Of a DNA stretch of 64,000 bases, positions 20,128 through 28,252 are shown in pieces. The first letter of the stretch is position 1. Each line of letters begins with the position of its first letter. Under the pieces are notes generated by a model that saw only the letters and a list, made by a program, of their open reading frames with translations, had not been told where the DNA came from and searched no databases. The stretch spans positions 1-64,000 of the forward strand of contig JAKPCK010000130.1 of the NCBI GenBank assembly GCA_029553295.1, read 5' to 3'. Source of the DNA: Deltaproteobacteria bacterium (GTDB lineage Bacteria; Desulfobacterota; Syntrophorhabdia; Syntrophorhabdales; Syntrophorhabdaceae). A program made the translations under genes and the position numbers.

Positions 20128-21723
20128 ATGGATATATTGGACCTGGGTAAAGATATAGACGTGCTTATAAATATAGAACCAGAAGACCTCATACCCCTTC
20201 CTTATCCTTATGATGACCCGGCAAACGAACCTTTAATAAAGAAATTGACAGATGATCAGAAAAAGCGATACGAGGCATCCCTTGATGGTGTTATTGCCAT
20301 AGGCATACCAAAACCCACCACAAAGGAAGAGGAAGAGACATTTGTAAGAAGGTTTCTATCAGGTCTTGAGAAACTTTTGTCCCTGGAGAACAACTGGACT
20401 TTTCTTCAGCCCCTATATCACTCCCTTGAATACTGTGTTAAGTGCCAGCTCTGCAATGATGCATGCCCTGCCTATATAGCATCAGGTAGAAAGGAGATAT
20501 ACAGACCTACCTACAGGCCTGAGATACTCCGTCGTATAATCAATAAATACATAAAAAAGAAACATCCTTCGCTTTTAAAACTCACAGGCAGCGATATAGA
20601 GCTCAACTGGCAGCTTGTGGCAAGGCTCGGTGAACTTGCCTACCGCTGCACCTTATGCAGAAAGTGTGCCCAGGTATGTCCCCTCGGTGTGGATAACGGG
20701 CTTATCAGCCACGAGATAAGAAAGATATTCAGTCAGGAGATGGGGATTGCCCCTAAGGAACTCCATGAATCAGGCACCATGCAGCAGCTCAAGACAGGCT
20801 CATCCACAGGGATTACGCCTAAGGCCCTTGCCAATATCATAGAGTTTATGGAAGAGGAGATAGAGGAAAAGACGGGTAAAAAGATAAAGATCCCCGTGGA
20901 TAAAGAGGGTGCAGATATACTTCTTATACACAATGCAGGGGAATTTATATCCTGGCCAGAAAATACCATGGCCTTTGCCATCATCTTCGATGCAGCTCAT
21001 ATTGACTGGACGCTCTCCAGTGACCTTGCAGGCTACGATGCAGTAAACTACGGCGTCTGGTATGATGACATCCAGCTTGCCAGGATTGCCAGACGCCATG
21101 CCGAGATAGCAAGGGCACTGAAGGTAAAAAAGATAAATGTAGGTGAATGCGGGCATGCCCATAAGGCCATGATTGTTGTGGCAGACAGGGTCCTCACAGG
21201 GGAGCTAAATATCCCGAGGGAGAGTGCACTGCCCATCCTGGCAGATATTGTTCTAAACGACAGGATTAAACTCGACCCCTCGAGAAACAACTTTCCTGTT
21301 ACGCTCCATGACCCGTGCAACATGGTGAGGCTTATGGGTATTGTGGAGCCACAGAGACAGATACTCAGAAAAATCTGTCCCCAGTTCAGGGAGATGGAAC
21401 CCCACGGCGTGGATAATTACTGTTGCGGTGGTGGCAGTGGATTTGCTATCATGCAATCCATGAATTTTCCGGACTGGCGAAGCGTGGTGTCAGGAAGGAT
21501 AAAATTAAAGCAGATCCTTGAGGTATTCCAGGATGTTATCTCAGTGGATACAAAAAAGTATGTATGTGCCCCCTGTTCCAACTGTAAGGGTCAGATAAGG
21601 GATCTGTTTGCCTTCTACAATGTGTTTGAAAGGTGTAATATCTTATACGGTGGCCTTGTGGAGCTTATCGTCAATGCCATGGTGGATATAAAAAAACCTT
21701 TTATAGAATGGGAGTGGAGATAA
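20128..21723 (+). CDS. dsrK: DsrK-type iron-sulfur CCG-domain protein (first copy)
   Basis: This 531-residue HdrD-like protein is thought to reduce the DsrC trisulfide at the cytoplasmic face. Two ferredoxin motifs occur (CVKCQLCNDACP near 108 and CTLCRKCAQVCP near 175). Two CCG-type cysteine sets follow: GECGH, HDPCN, NYCCGGGSG and CAPCSNC, which build the non-cubane [4Fe-4S] site of heterodisulfide reductases. The ATG directly follows the dsrM stop. It is clearly related to, but different from, the second DsrK encoded 3 kb downstream. Confidence 0.92.
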   Translation: MDILDLGKDIDVLINIEPEDLIPLPYPYDDPANEPLIKKLTDDQKKRYEASLDGVIAIGIPKPTTKEEEETFVRRFLSGLEKLLSLENNWTFLQPLYHSLEYCVKCQLCNDACPAYIASGRKEIYRPTYRPEILRRIINKYIKKKHPSLLKLTGSDIELNWQLVARLGELAYRCTLCRKCAQVCPLGVDNGLISHEIRKIFSQEMGIAPKELHESGTMQQLKTGSSTGITPKALANIIEFMEEEIEEKTGKKIKIPVDKEGADILLIHNAGEFISWPENTMAFAIIFDAAHIDWTLSSDLAGYDAVNYGVWYDDIQLARIARRHAEIARALKVKKINVGECGHAHKAMIVVADRVLTGELNIPRESALPILADIVLNDRIKLDPSRNNFPVTLHDPCNMVRLMGIVEPQRQILRKICPQFREMEPHGVDNYCCGGGSGFAIMQSMNFPDWRSVVSGRIKLKQILEVFQDVISVDTKKYVCAPCSNCKGQIRDLFAFYNVFERCNILYGGLVELIVNAMVDIKKPFIEWEWR

Positions 21724-21735
21724 TAGATAGGTAAA

Positions 21736-22248
21736 ATGGGTTTAAAAGACATACTTGTAGAAAAAAGGTCTGAAATACTAAATGCATGGTCTGACATGAT
21801 TATGGATACGTATCCCCCTGATGCAGCAGTTTTTTATAAAACAGAAAAGGACAGGTTTTTAAACCCTGTGGGATATATAGTCAATGAAGGGATAGGACAT
21901 ATATACGATGGGCTTCTCAATGGAGGTAGTGCAGAAACCCTTGCCTATGCCATTGACAGGATTATAAGGGTCATGGCTGTCCAGGATATCCCTCCATCAA
22001 AGGCCGTGTCCTTTGTTTTTATGCTAAAAAAGGTATTGAAAGACTTAATTGGCATAGATACTACCAACAATGTCATTATCCAAGAGTTAAACGACCTTTA
22101 TGATAGGATAGAGGAGACAGCCCTTGTTGCATTCGATGTGTATATGGGTTGCCGTGAGGATATAAGCCGCATAAGGATGGATGAGATAAGGCAACATGGA
22201 TATGGGGCAACAATGAATCCTCATATCTTAAAAAGAAGAAGGGGATAA
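21736..22248 (+). CDS. RsbRD N-terminal domain-like protein in the dsr operon
   Basis: This 170-residue soluble, helical protein begins with KDILVEKRSEILNAWSDMIMDTYP, a pattern I associate with the RsbRD N-terminal (globin-like sensor) family. It continues with ALVAFDVYMGCREDISRIR. No membrane segment or catalytic motif is visible. It is encoded between two DsrMK pairs, 12 bases after the first dsrK and overlapping the second dsrM start, so it is almost certainly co-expressed with them. A sensor or assembly role is possible but unproven. Confidence 0.7.
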   Translation: MGLKDILVEKRSEILNAWSDMIMDTYPPDAAVFYKTEKDRFLNPVGYIVNEGIGHIYDGLLNGGSAETLAYAIDRIIRVMAVQDIPPSKAVSFVFMLKKVLKDLIGIDTTNNVIIQELNDLYDRIEETALVAFDVYMGCREDISRIRMDEIRQHGYGATMNPHILKRRRG

Positions 22249-23258
22249 TGAAGATAGCCCTGCCTTTTTTCGCCATTGCAGCTATTGTCGCTGTTATCTA
22301 TTCAGGCGTAAAGTTCTATAACCTTCAAATATTTTTCGGTATTGTCTTGCCGTATATATGCTTTACATTGGCTATTGTAGGTTTTATAGCAAGGATAATA
22401 AGGTGGGCAGCATCACCTGTGCCCTTTCATATAACAACTGTCTGCGGTCAGCAGAAATCCCTTCCATGGATCAGTCACAGCAAGATAGAGAGCCCCACTA
22501 CAGGCATGGGGGTTTTATTAAGGGTCATAGGTGAGACCATTGTTTTTCGCTCCCTCTTCAGAAACGACAGGGCCTCACTCTATAAAGACAAAAGTAGGGT
22601 TATTTACAGCAGCGATAAACTCCTGTGGGCAGGGGCATTATTATTCCACTGGTTTCTTTTTATTATTGTCTTGAGACACCTCCGCCTGTTTTTGGAGCCT
22701 GTCCCCTACTGGGTTATAACCCTTCAGAATATGGACGGTATCCTCGAGACCACAATCCCGGGTGTCTATATCAGCAATGTCATTGTATCCCTGTCTGTTT
22801 TATATCTCATTCTCAGGAGGTTCAGGTCGAGGATAAGATACATATCCCTCCCTGCTGATTATTTTATACTTTTTCTCCTGGGCAGCATAATACTATCCGG
22901 TATCCTTATGAGGCATATATACAGGGTGGATATCCTCGATGCAAAGGCATTTATCATGGGGCTTATATACCTCAAACCCCTTGTCCACGAGGGCTTGGGC
23001 GCCATGTTCTATGTCCATCTTGGCCTTGTAAGTGTTTTGTTCATGTATATACCTCACAGTAAACTCATGCATATGGCAGGAATATTTTTGAGCCCCACAA
23101 GAAACCTAAAAAATGACAGCAGGATGAAAAGACACATAAACCCATGGGGCTATCCAGTAAAGGAACATACATATGACGAATGGGAGGAGGAGTTTAAAGA
23201 TGCCCTGAAAGAGGCAGGGATACCCCTGGAGGGTGAGGATGTAAGGTTAAGACAATAG
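22248..23258 (+). CDS. dsrM: DsrM-type membrane cytochrome b (second copy)
   Basis: This 336-residue NarI-like membrane subunit has hydrophobic helices at about 1-23, 28-50, 125-145, 165-185, 200-225 and 245-270. The internal loop has SHSKIESPTTGMGVLLRVIGET, and the C-terminal soluble part reads NPTRN-like LSPTRNLKNDSRMKRHINPW, both typical of the DsrM found in DsrMKJOP complexes. It begins at the stop of the RsbRD-like gene and is followed by dsrK, J, O and P, so this copy is the likely complex member. Confidence 0.9.
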   Translation: MKIALPFFAIAAIVAVIYSGVKFYNLQIFFGIVLPYICFTLAIVGFIARIIRWAASPVPFHITTVCGQQKSLPWISHSKIESPTTGMGVLLRVIGETIVFRSLFRNDRASLYKDKSRVIYSSDKLLWAGALLFHWFLFIIVLRHLRLFLEPVPYWVITLQNMDGILETTIPGVYISNVIVSLSVLYLILRRFRSRIRYISLPADYFILFLLGSIILSGILMRHIYRVDILDAKAFIMGLIYLKPLVHEGLGAMFYVHLGLVSVLFMYIPHSKLMHMAGIFLSPTRNLKNDSRMKRHINPWGYPVKEHTYDEWEEEFKDALKEAGIPLEGEDVRLRQ

Positions 23259-23297
23259 CAGATTTTGATAAGTGGCACGATTTTATGGATTGGTGAT

Positions 23298-24911
23298 ATG
23301 AATAAACCAGAAGAGATAGTAAAAGATATTGAGCTTACACCTAAAAAAGGGGACTGGATGACCCCTGAGGTGGAATTCAAAAAGGGGAGATATTGCTATG
23401 GTGCACCCCTGAAACACCAGCAGTATCTCGAGCTGCCAAATCCAAGGGAGTGGCAGCCGTCGGATATAGATTGGAGGTTACCTGATAACTGGCAGGAGAT
23501 AATACTAAAGGGTATGGCAGACCTCTTGAAAAAGAACCGCTCCTTTAGGCTCTTTATGGATATATGCGTGCGTTGCGGTGCCTGTGCCGACAAGTGTCAT
23601 TTCTTTATCGGTTCAGGGGATCCGAAGAATATGCCGGTTTTAAGGGCAGAGCTTCTGCGTTCTGTCTACAGGAGATATTTTACCCTCCAGGGCAGGCTCC
23701 TGGGCAGGCTTGCCGGAGCCAGGGATTTAACCGTAGAAGTCCTCAAAGAGTGGTTCTACTATTTCTATCAATGCACAGAGTGCAGGAGATGTTCGGTCTA
23801 CTGCCCCTATGGTATAGACACCTGTGAGATTACCATGATAGGGAGGGAGCTATTAAACCTTGTGGGATGTAACATCCAGTGGGTTGTAGAGCCGGCATCC
23901 AACTGTTTTAGAACAGGAAACCACTTAGGGGTGCCACCCCACGCCTTTAAAGAGACCTTTGATTTTGCCATAGACGAGATAAAAGACCTCACGGGCATAA
24001 AAATAGAGGCACCCATAAACAGAAAAGGGGCTGAGATCCTTTTTGTGGCGCCCTCTGCTGATTATTTTGCAAGCCCTCACTGGTTCACATTCCTTGGTTA
24101 CCTTATGCTTTTTCACGAGATAGGCCTTGATTATACCTGGAGTGCATACGCATCAGAAGGGGGCAACTTCGGGCTCTTCCACTCCATGGAGCTTGCAAAG
24201 AGGCTCAATGCCAAGATATATGCCGAGGCAAAAAGGCTCAAGGTGAAATGGATTTTAGGCGGTGAATGCGGCCATATGTGGCGGGTGATACACCAGTATA
24301 TGGATACATTCAACGGGCCTGCAGACTTCCTTGAGGTGCCTGTTTCACCCATTACAGGGACGAGGTTCGAGCATGCAAAATCCACCAAGATGGTCCATAT
24401 AACCGAGTTTACAGCAGACCTTATATACAACAACATCCTAAATCTCGACAAATCAAGGAATGATAAATGGAGGGTAACCTTCCACGATTCCTGTAACCCG
24501 GCAAGGAGTATGGGGCTCTTTGAGGAGCCGCGTTTCATTATAAAAAATACCTGTAATCATTTCTATGAGATGCCGGAAAATACCATAAAAGAGAGGACAT
24601 TCTGCTGTGGAAGTGGTGCCGGCCTCGGTGCTGATGAGAATATAGAGATGAGGCTCCGTGGCGGCCTGCCAAGGGCAAATGCCGTTGACTATGTACGAAA
24701 AAAGCACGGGGTTAATATGCTTGCCTGTATATGCGCTATAGACAAGGCTGCACTACCACCGCTTCTTGAATACTGGGTCCCAGGGGTTGAGGTCTGCGGT
24801 GTCCATGAGCTTGTGGGTAATGCCCTTATTATGAAAGGGGAAAAACAAAGGGAGACAAACTTAAGGGGTGAACCCCTTAATACTGAAGGAGAGGCTGAAG
24901 AAAAGGAATAG
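23298..24911 (+). CDS. dsrK: DsrK iron-sulfur subunit of DsrMKJOP (second copy)
   Basis: This 537-residue protein starts at ATG 23298; a TTG 33 bases earlier is a poorer choice. The ferredoxin motifs are CVRCGACADKC and CTECRRCSVYCP. CCG-type elements follow as GGECGHMWRV, HDSCNPARSMG and FCCGSGAGLG, with CICAIDKAALPP near the end. The RGGLPRANAVDYVRKK stretch matches the usual DsrMKJOP-associated DsrK. It acts at the cytoplasmic face in electron transfer to DsrC trisulfide and is followed by dsrJ after 4 bases. Confidence 0.94.
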   Translation: MNKPEEIVKDIELTPKKGDWMTPEVEFKKGRYCYGAPLKHQQYLELPNPREWQPSDIDWRLPDNWQEIILKGMADLLKKNRSFRLFMDICVRCGACADKCHFFIGSGDPKNMPVLRAELLRSVYRRYFTLQGRLLGRLAGARDLTVEVLKEWFYYFYQCTECRRCSVYCPYGIDTCEITMIGRELLNLVGCNIQWVVEPASNCFRTGNHLGVPPHAFKETFDFAIDEIKDLTGIKIEAPINRKGAEILFVAPSADYFASPHWFTFLGYLMLFHEIGLDYTWSAYASEGGNFGLFHSMELAKRLNAKIYAEAKRLKVKWILGGECGHMWRVIHQYMDTFNGPADFLEVPVSPITGTRFEHAKSTKMVHITEFTADLIYNNILNLDKSRNDKWRVTFHDSCNPARSMGLFEEPRFIIKNTCNHFYEMPENTIKERTFCCGSGAGLGADENIEMRLRGGLPRANAVDYVRKKHGVNMLACICAIDKAALPPLLEYWVPGVEVCGVHELVGNALIMKGEKQRETNLRGEPLNTEGEAEEKE

Positions 24912-24915
24912 TTTT

Positions 24916-25293
24916 ATGGTGAAGATAATCATAGGCCTTATTTGCCTTCTCATTATACTCTTTTCACCCGTTGGCTATAATGTAATAACGGGCAGGACAG
25001 GCTATATCCCTTTATTAAAGACACCCCAGTATCAGGGAGACTGTGTAGAGGGCACTATATACATGAGAAAGAGGCATATGGAGGTCCTTGAGAGATGGAG
25101 AAATGCCTATGTTAGAGACGGTATAAAGAGATATGTATCCATAAATGGCATCTATAATATAAGCCTCACAGGGACATGCCTTAAGTGTCATTCCAACAAG
25201 GCAGAGTTCTGTGACCGTTGCCATGATTATGGAGGAATAAAACCAGGATGCTGGGATTGTCACCATATACCTGAGATAAAGGCAGAGAAATGA
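24916..25293 (+). CDS. dsrJ: DsrJ triheme cytochrome c
   Basis: This 125-residue protein starts at ATG 24916, with AAGGAA 7 bases before it; an upstream GTG at 24868 would overlap dsrK. Residues 1-25 form an uncleaved signal anchor. Three CXXCH heme motifs lie at 88-92, 99-103 and 112-116. Cys43, in a CVEGTIYMRKRH segment, is a candidate for the unusual cysteine heme ligand known in DsrJ. It is periplasmic and part of DsrMKJOP. It overlaps dsrO by 4 bases. Confidence 0.94.
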   Translation: MVKIIIGLICLLIILFSPVGYNVITGRTGYIPLLKTPQYQGDCVEGTIYMRKRHMEVLERWRNAYVRDGIKRYVSINGIYNISLTGTCLKCHSNKAEFCDRCHDYGGIKPGCWDCHHIPEIKAEK

Positions 25294-26042
25294 ATAGGAG
25301 AGATTTTCTAAAATTTGCAGGTGTGCTGGCCTTTGGTATTGCAGCCCACCAGTCTGTAAACCTCATCTCCCAGTCCAGGGCAAGGGACGAAAAAAAATCA
25401 ACAAAGGCATGGGCTATGGCAATAAGCTTTAGTGCCTGTGCAAGGCGCGAGGGCTGCAGGGATTGTATAGATATCTGCCATCTCATACACAATGTCCCTG
25501 AGTTTGACAACCCTAAGGACGGGCTTAGATGGATATGGGCATCACCCTACGAGTCAGTATTTGCCGACCAGACAAATCCATTTAATAGGGGTATGCTGAA
25601 AAATCTCTCGGTCTTGTGTCTGTGCAATCACTGCGATAACCCGCCCTGCGTAAAGGTTTGCCCCACAAAGGCAACATGGAAAAGGGAAGACGGGATAGTA
25701 ATGATGGATTACCATAGGTGCATAGGTTGCAGATACTGCATGGCAGCATGCCCGTATGGTGCCAGGAGTTTTAATTGGCGAGACCCCAGACCTTTTATAA
25801 AGAACATAAACAAGGATTACCCCAACAGGATGAAAGGGGTTGTGGAGAAGTGCAATTTCTGCGAAGAGAGGCTCTCCCAGGGGCTCATACCTGCCTGCGT
25901 GGATATATGCCCTGAAAAGGCACTGATTTTCGGGGACTTGAATGACCCTGATTCAGAGGTCTCAAAGGTGTTAAGGGCGAGGTTCAGCATACAGAGAAGA
26001 CCCTATCTTGCCACAGGGCCAAGGGTATTCTATATCTTCTGA
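25290..26042 (+). CDS. dsrO: DsrO periplasmic iron-sulfur protein
   Basis: This 250-residue ferredoxin-type protein carries a twin-arginine-type leader (MNRRDFLKFAG). Four cysteine clusters for [4Fe-4S] centres are visible: SACARREGCRDC, CNHCDNPPCVKVCP, CIGCRYCMAACP, and CNFCEERLSQGLIPACVDICP. It is exported with cofactors and links DsrJ to the membrane subunit DsrP. Start and stop overlap or abut dsrJ and dsrP. Confidence 0.95.
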   Translation: MNRRDFLKFAGVLAFGIAAHQSVNLISQSRARDEKKSTKAWAMAISFSACARREGCRDCIDICHLIHNVPEFDNPKDGLRWIWASPYESVFADQTNPFNRGMLKNLSVLCLCNHCDNPPCVKVCPTKATWKREDGIVMMDYHRCIGCRYCMAACPYGARSFNWRDPRPFIKNINKDYPNRMKGVVEKCNFCEERLSQGLIPACVDICPEKALIFGDLNDPDSEVSKVLRARFSIQRRPYLATGPRVFYIF

Positions 26043-26048
26043 GGGTGT

Positions 26049-27212
26049 ATGATTGAGAAGGCATTAAAAGGTGGTTCGAGATACTGGTTGTGGATAGGAT
26101 TCCTCTTTGTTCTTATAATAGTCGGCTTTCTATCCTATCTAAAACAGCTTGCCCATGGCCTTGGCATCACCGGGATGGGCAGGGATGTTTCATGGGGTCT
26201 CTACATAGCAAACTTTACATTTTTTGTAGGTGTTGCCGCATCTGCTGTAGTAGTTGTCCTTCCTTACTATATCCACGACTATAAGAGATTTAAGGGCATA
26301 ACCATCTTAGGAGAGTTTCTTGCTATATCTGCTGTTATTATGACAATACTGTTTATATTCGTTGACCTTGGGGCACCATCAAGGGTGTTGAATATCATAC
26401 TGTATCCATCTCCATCCTCTCTTCTTTTCTGGGATATGGTGGTGCTGACAGGTTATCTCATACTGAACATAATAATAGGCTGGTGGTCTCTCGATGCAGA
26501 GGATAAAGAGATGGAACAGCCCCGATGGATTAGACCCCTTGTCTATATCTCCATCCCATGGGCAATAAGTATACATACGGTTACAGCCTTTATATACTCA
26601 GGGCTCATTGCAAGGTCATTCTGGCACACAGCCCTTTTGGCACCCCGCTTTCTTGCCTCTGCCTTTGCCTCAGGACCTTCACTGCTTATTATCCTCTCCC
26701 TCATTGCCAAGCGCTGGGCAGGCCTTGAGGTGGAAAGAGATGCCATAAAGAAGGTGTCTGTAATCATAGCATATGCCCTGGCTATCCACATATTCTTTGT
26801 CCTTGTAGAGATATTTACAGTCTTCTACGGTGACATGCCAGCCCATACAGACCACTTCAGGTTCCTTTTCTTAGGGGTTACAGGTAAACGTTTTCTTGTC
26901 CCCTGGGCGTGGGGCTCTGTGATATGTGCATTGATAGCCTTTATAACACTCCTTAAAAACTCCGACAGACTAAATGAAAAACCCCTTGTCTTTGCCTGTA
27001 TATTAACCATATTGTCTATATGGGCAGAAAAGGGTATAGGTCTTGTTATAGCCGGGTTTATCCCAACACCCCTTGATGAGATACCAAGGTATTACCCGAC
27101 CCTCTTTGAGGTGCTCATATGTATAGGTATCTATGCTACAGGTTTTTTGGTGCTTACGGTCTTATATAAGATTGCTGCATCAATAAGGGGCAAAAACCGT
27201 CCTTTTTCATAG
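26049..27212 (+). CDS. dsrP: DsrP, NrfD-type membrane subunit
   Basis: This 387-residue protein has about ten transmembrane helices and belongs to the NrfD/PsrC family of quinone-interacting subunits. The GRDVSWGLYIANFTFFVGVAASA start and the VDLGAPSRVLNIILYPSPSS segment are typical of DsrP. It completes the DsrMKJOP complex and ends the dsr run. The gap to the convergent HAD gene is 42 bases with only a weak AGCCA/TGGCT hairpin. Confidence 0.95.
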   Translation: MIEKALKGGSRYWLWIGFLFVLIIVGFLSYLKQLAHGLGITGMGRDVSWGLYIANFTFFVGVAASAVVVVLPYYIHDYKRFKGITILGEFLAISAVIMTILFIFVDLGAPSRVLNIILYPSPSSLLFWDMVVLTGYLILNIIIGWWSLDAEDKEMEQPRWIRPLVYISIPWAISIHTVTAFIYSGLIARSFWHTALLAPRFLASAFASGPSLLIILSLIAKRWAGLEVERDAIKKVSVIIAYALAIHIFFVLVEIFTVFYGDMPAHTDHFRFLFLGVTGKRFLVPWAWGSVICALIAFITLLKNSDRLNEKPLVFACILTILSIWAEKGIGLVIAGFIPTPLDEIPRYYPTLFEVLICIGIYATGFLVLTVLYKIAASIRGKNRPFS

Positions 27213-27254
27213 TATTCGAATAAGTACAGCCACCACTCATATATGGCTTGAGAC

Positions 27255-28040
27255 CTATGCTATCCGTAAAAAATCATTTTCCTGCATCATACCACTTGTT
27301 GCAAAAAACCTTGATAAGTCATAATCTTTTATGCTTATGGGAATATCCTTCAGGTGACTTCTGCATGATTTAAAAATCGTATCTGCGTGCAATAACATTA
27401 TCTCATTGTCCCTGTCCATATCTGAGATGGCCTTTAGATTTTCAGGCTCATTATCTATAAAGGCAAAGACCTTATATCCGAGATTTATGAAGTATTCAAT
27501 CCCTTTCTTTTTAATGCCTGATATATGGGTGTCTAAGCCTTCATTATTCATAAATAGCAGTTCATTTCTAAATGTGACACCCTTTTCTCTGCCCAGTTCA
27601 TTTAGGGCAGCGAGGGTTTTAAAACGAAGTGATTCAGGTCTCCCTGTATTTAAACCTACATAAGTATCGGGTTGCATCTGAAACAACTTTATAACATCAA
27701 AAACCCCTTTGAAAGGTTTATTTGCCTTTTTTATGGTAAGGGATGAGAGAAAAAGGTTTTCATAGCGCGAGAGGATATAAGCCTGGTCATCTTTATTGAT
27801 CGAGAGTCTATCCAGCAAAATTTTGAGATGGGCTTCATGAAAATCTATATCCGAGACCTTTACGCCTTTAAAATATTCTGTTGCGTGCTGCCTGTCAAAT
27901 TCTCTTAGCACATTGAGGATGATAAACCTCATATCCAGTATGGTCCCATCTATATCAAAGGCAATGAGAAGCCTGTCGCTGGAATATTTTGTCCTTATAT
28001 CTTTATAGTGTAACAATAGTTTTTCCATCCAGTGCTGCAT
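27255..28040 (-). CDS. HAD-superfamily hydrolase
   Basis: This 261-residue protein has the HAD nucleophile motif LLIAFDIDGTILD at residues ~24-36, GLNTGRPES for motif II (Thr), and a C-terminal acidic motif III-like FIDNEPENLKAI. The cap region between is helical. An AAGGAG site precedes the ATG. Substrate cannot be inferred; phosphatases of this type act on small phosphorylated metabolites. It is convergent with dsrP and divergent from the 28-33 kb cassette. Confidence 0.8.
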   Translation of the reverse strand: MQHWMEKLLLHYKDIRTKYSSDRLLIAFDIDGTILDMRFIILNVLREFDRQHATEYFKGVKVSDIDFHEAHLKILLDRLSINKDDQAYILSRYENLFLSSLTIKKANKPFKGVFDVIKLFQMQPDTYVGLNTGRPESLRFKTLAALNELGREKGVTFRNELLFMNNEGLDTHISGIKKKGIEYFINLGYKVFAFIDNEPENLKAISDMDRDNEIMLLHADTIFKSCRSHLKDIPISIKDYDLSRFFATSGMMQENDFLRIA

Positions 28041-28252
28041 TCTTTCTCCTTATAAAATTTTAAAAATTTGGATAAATATAAATTCAAATTGTTAAGGCAA
28101 GATAAATTTTTATTAAAATTTCCGTTAAAAACCTTTATTTTGAATTCTAATTTAAAAAATTAACAAAAAAATAATCAAATCTTAATTGTATATTAACCCA
28201 AACCCATTAGAATAATCAACAAAATGAATAATAAAATTAAAATGAGGGCAAA

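Noticed and set aside
27213-27254. Terminator between dsrP and the HAD gene
   Set aside because: Only a 5-base AGCCA/TGGCT stem with a long loop and no T-run.
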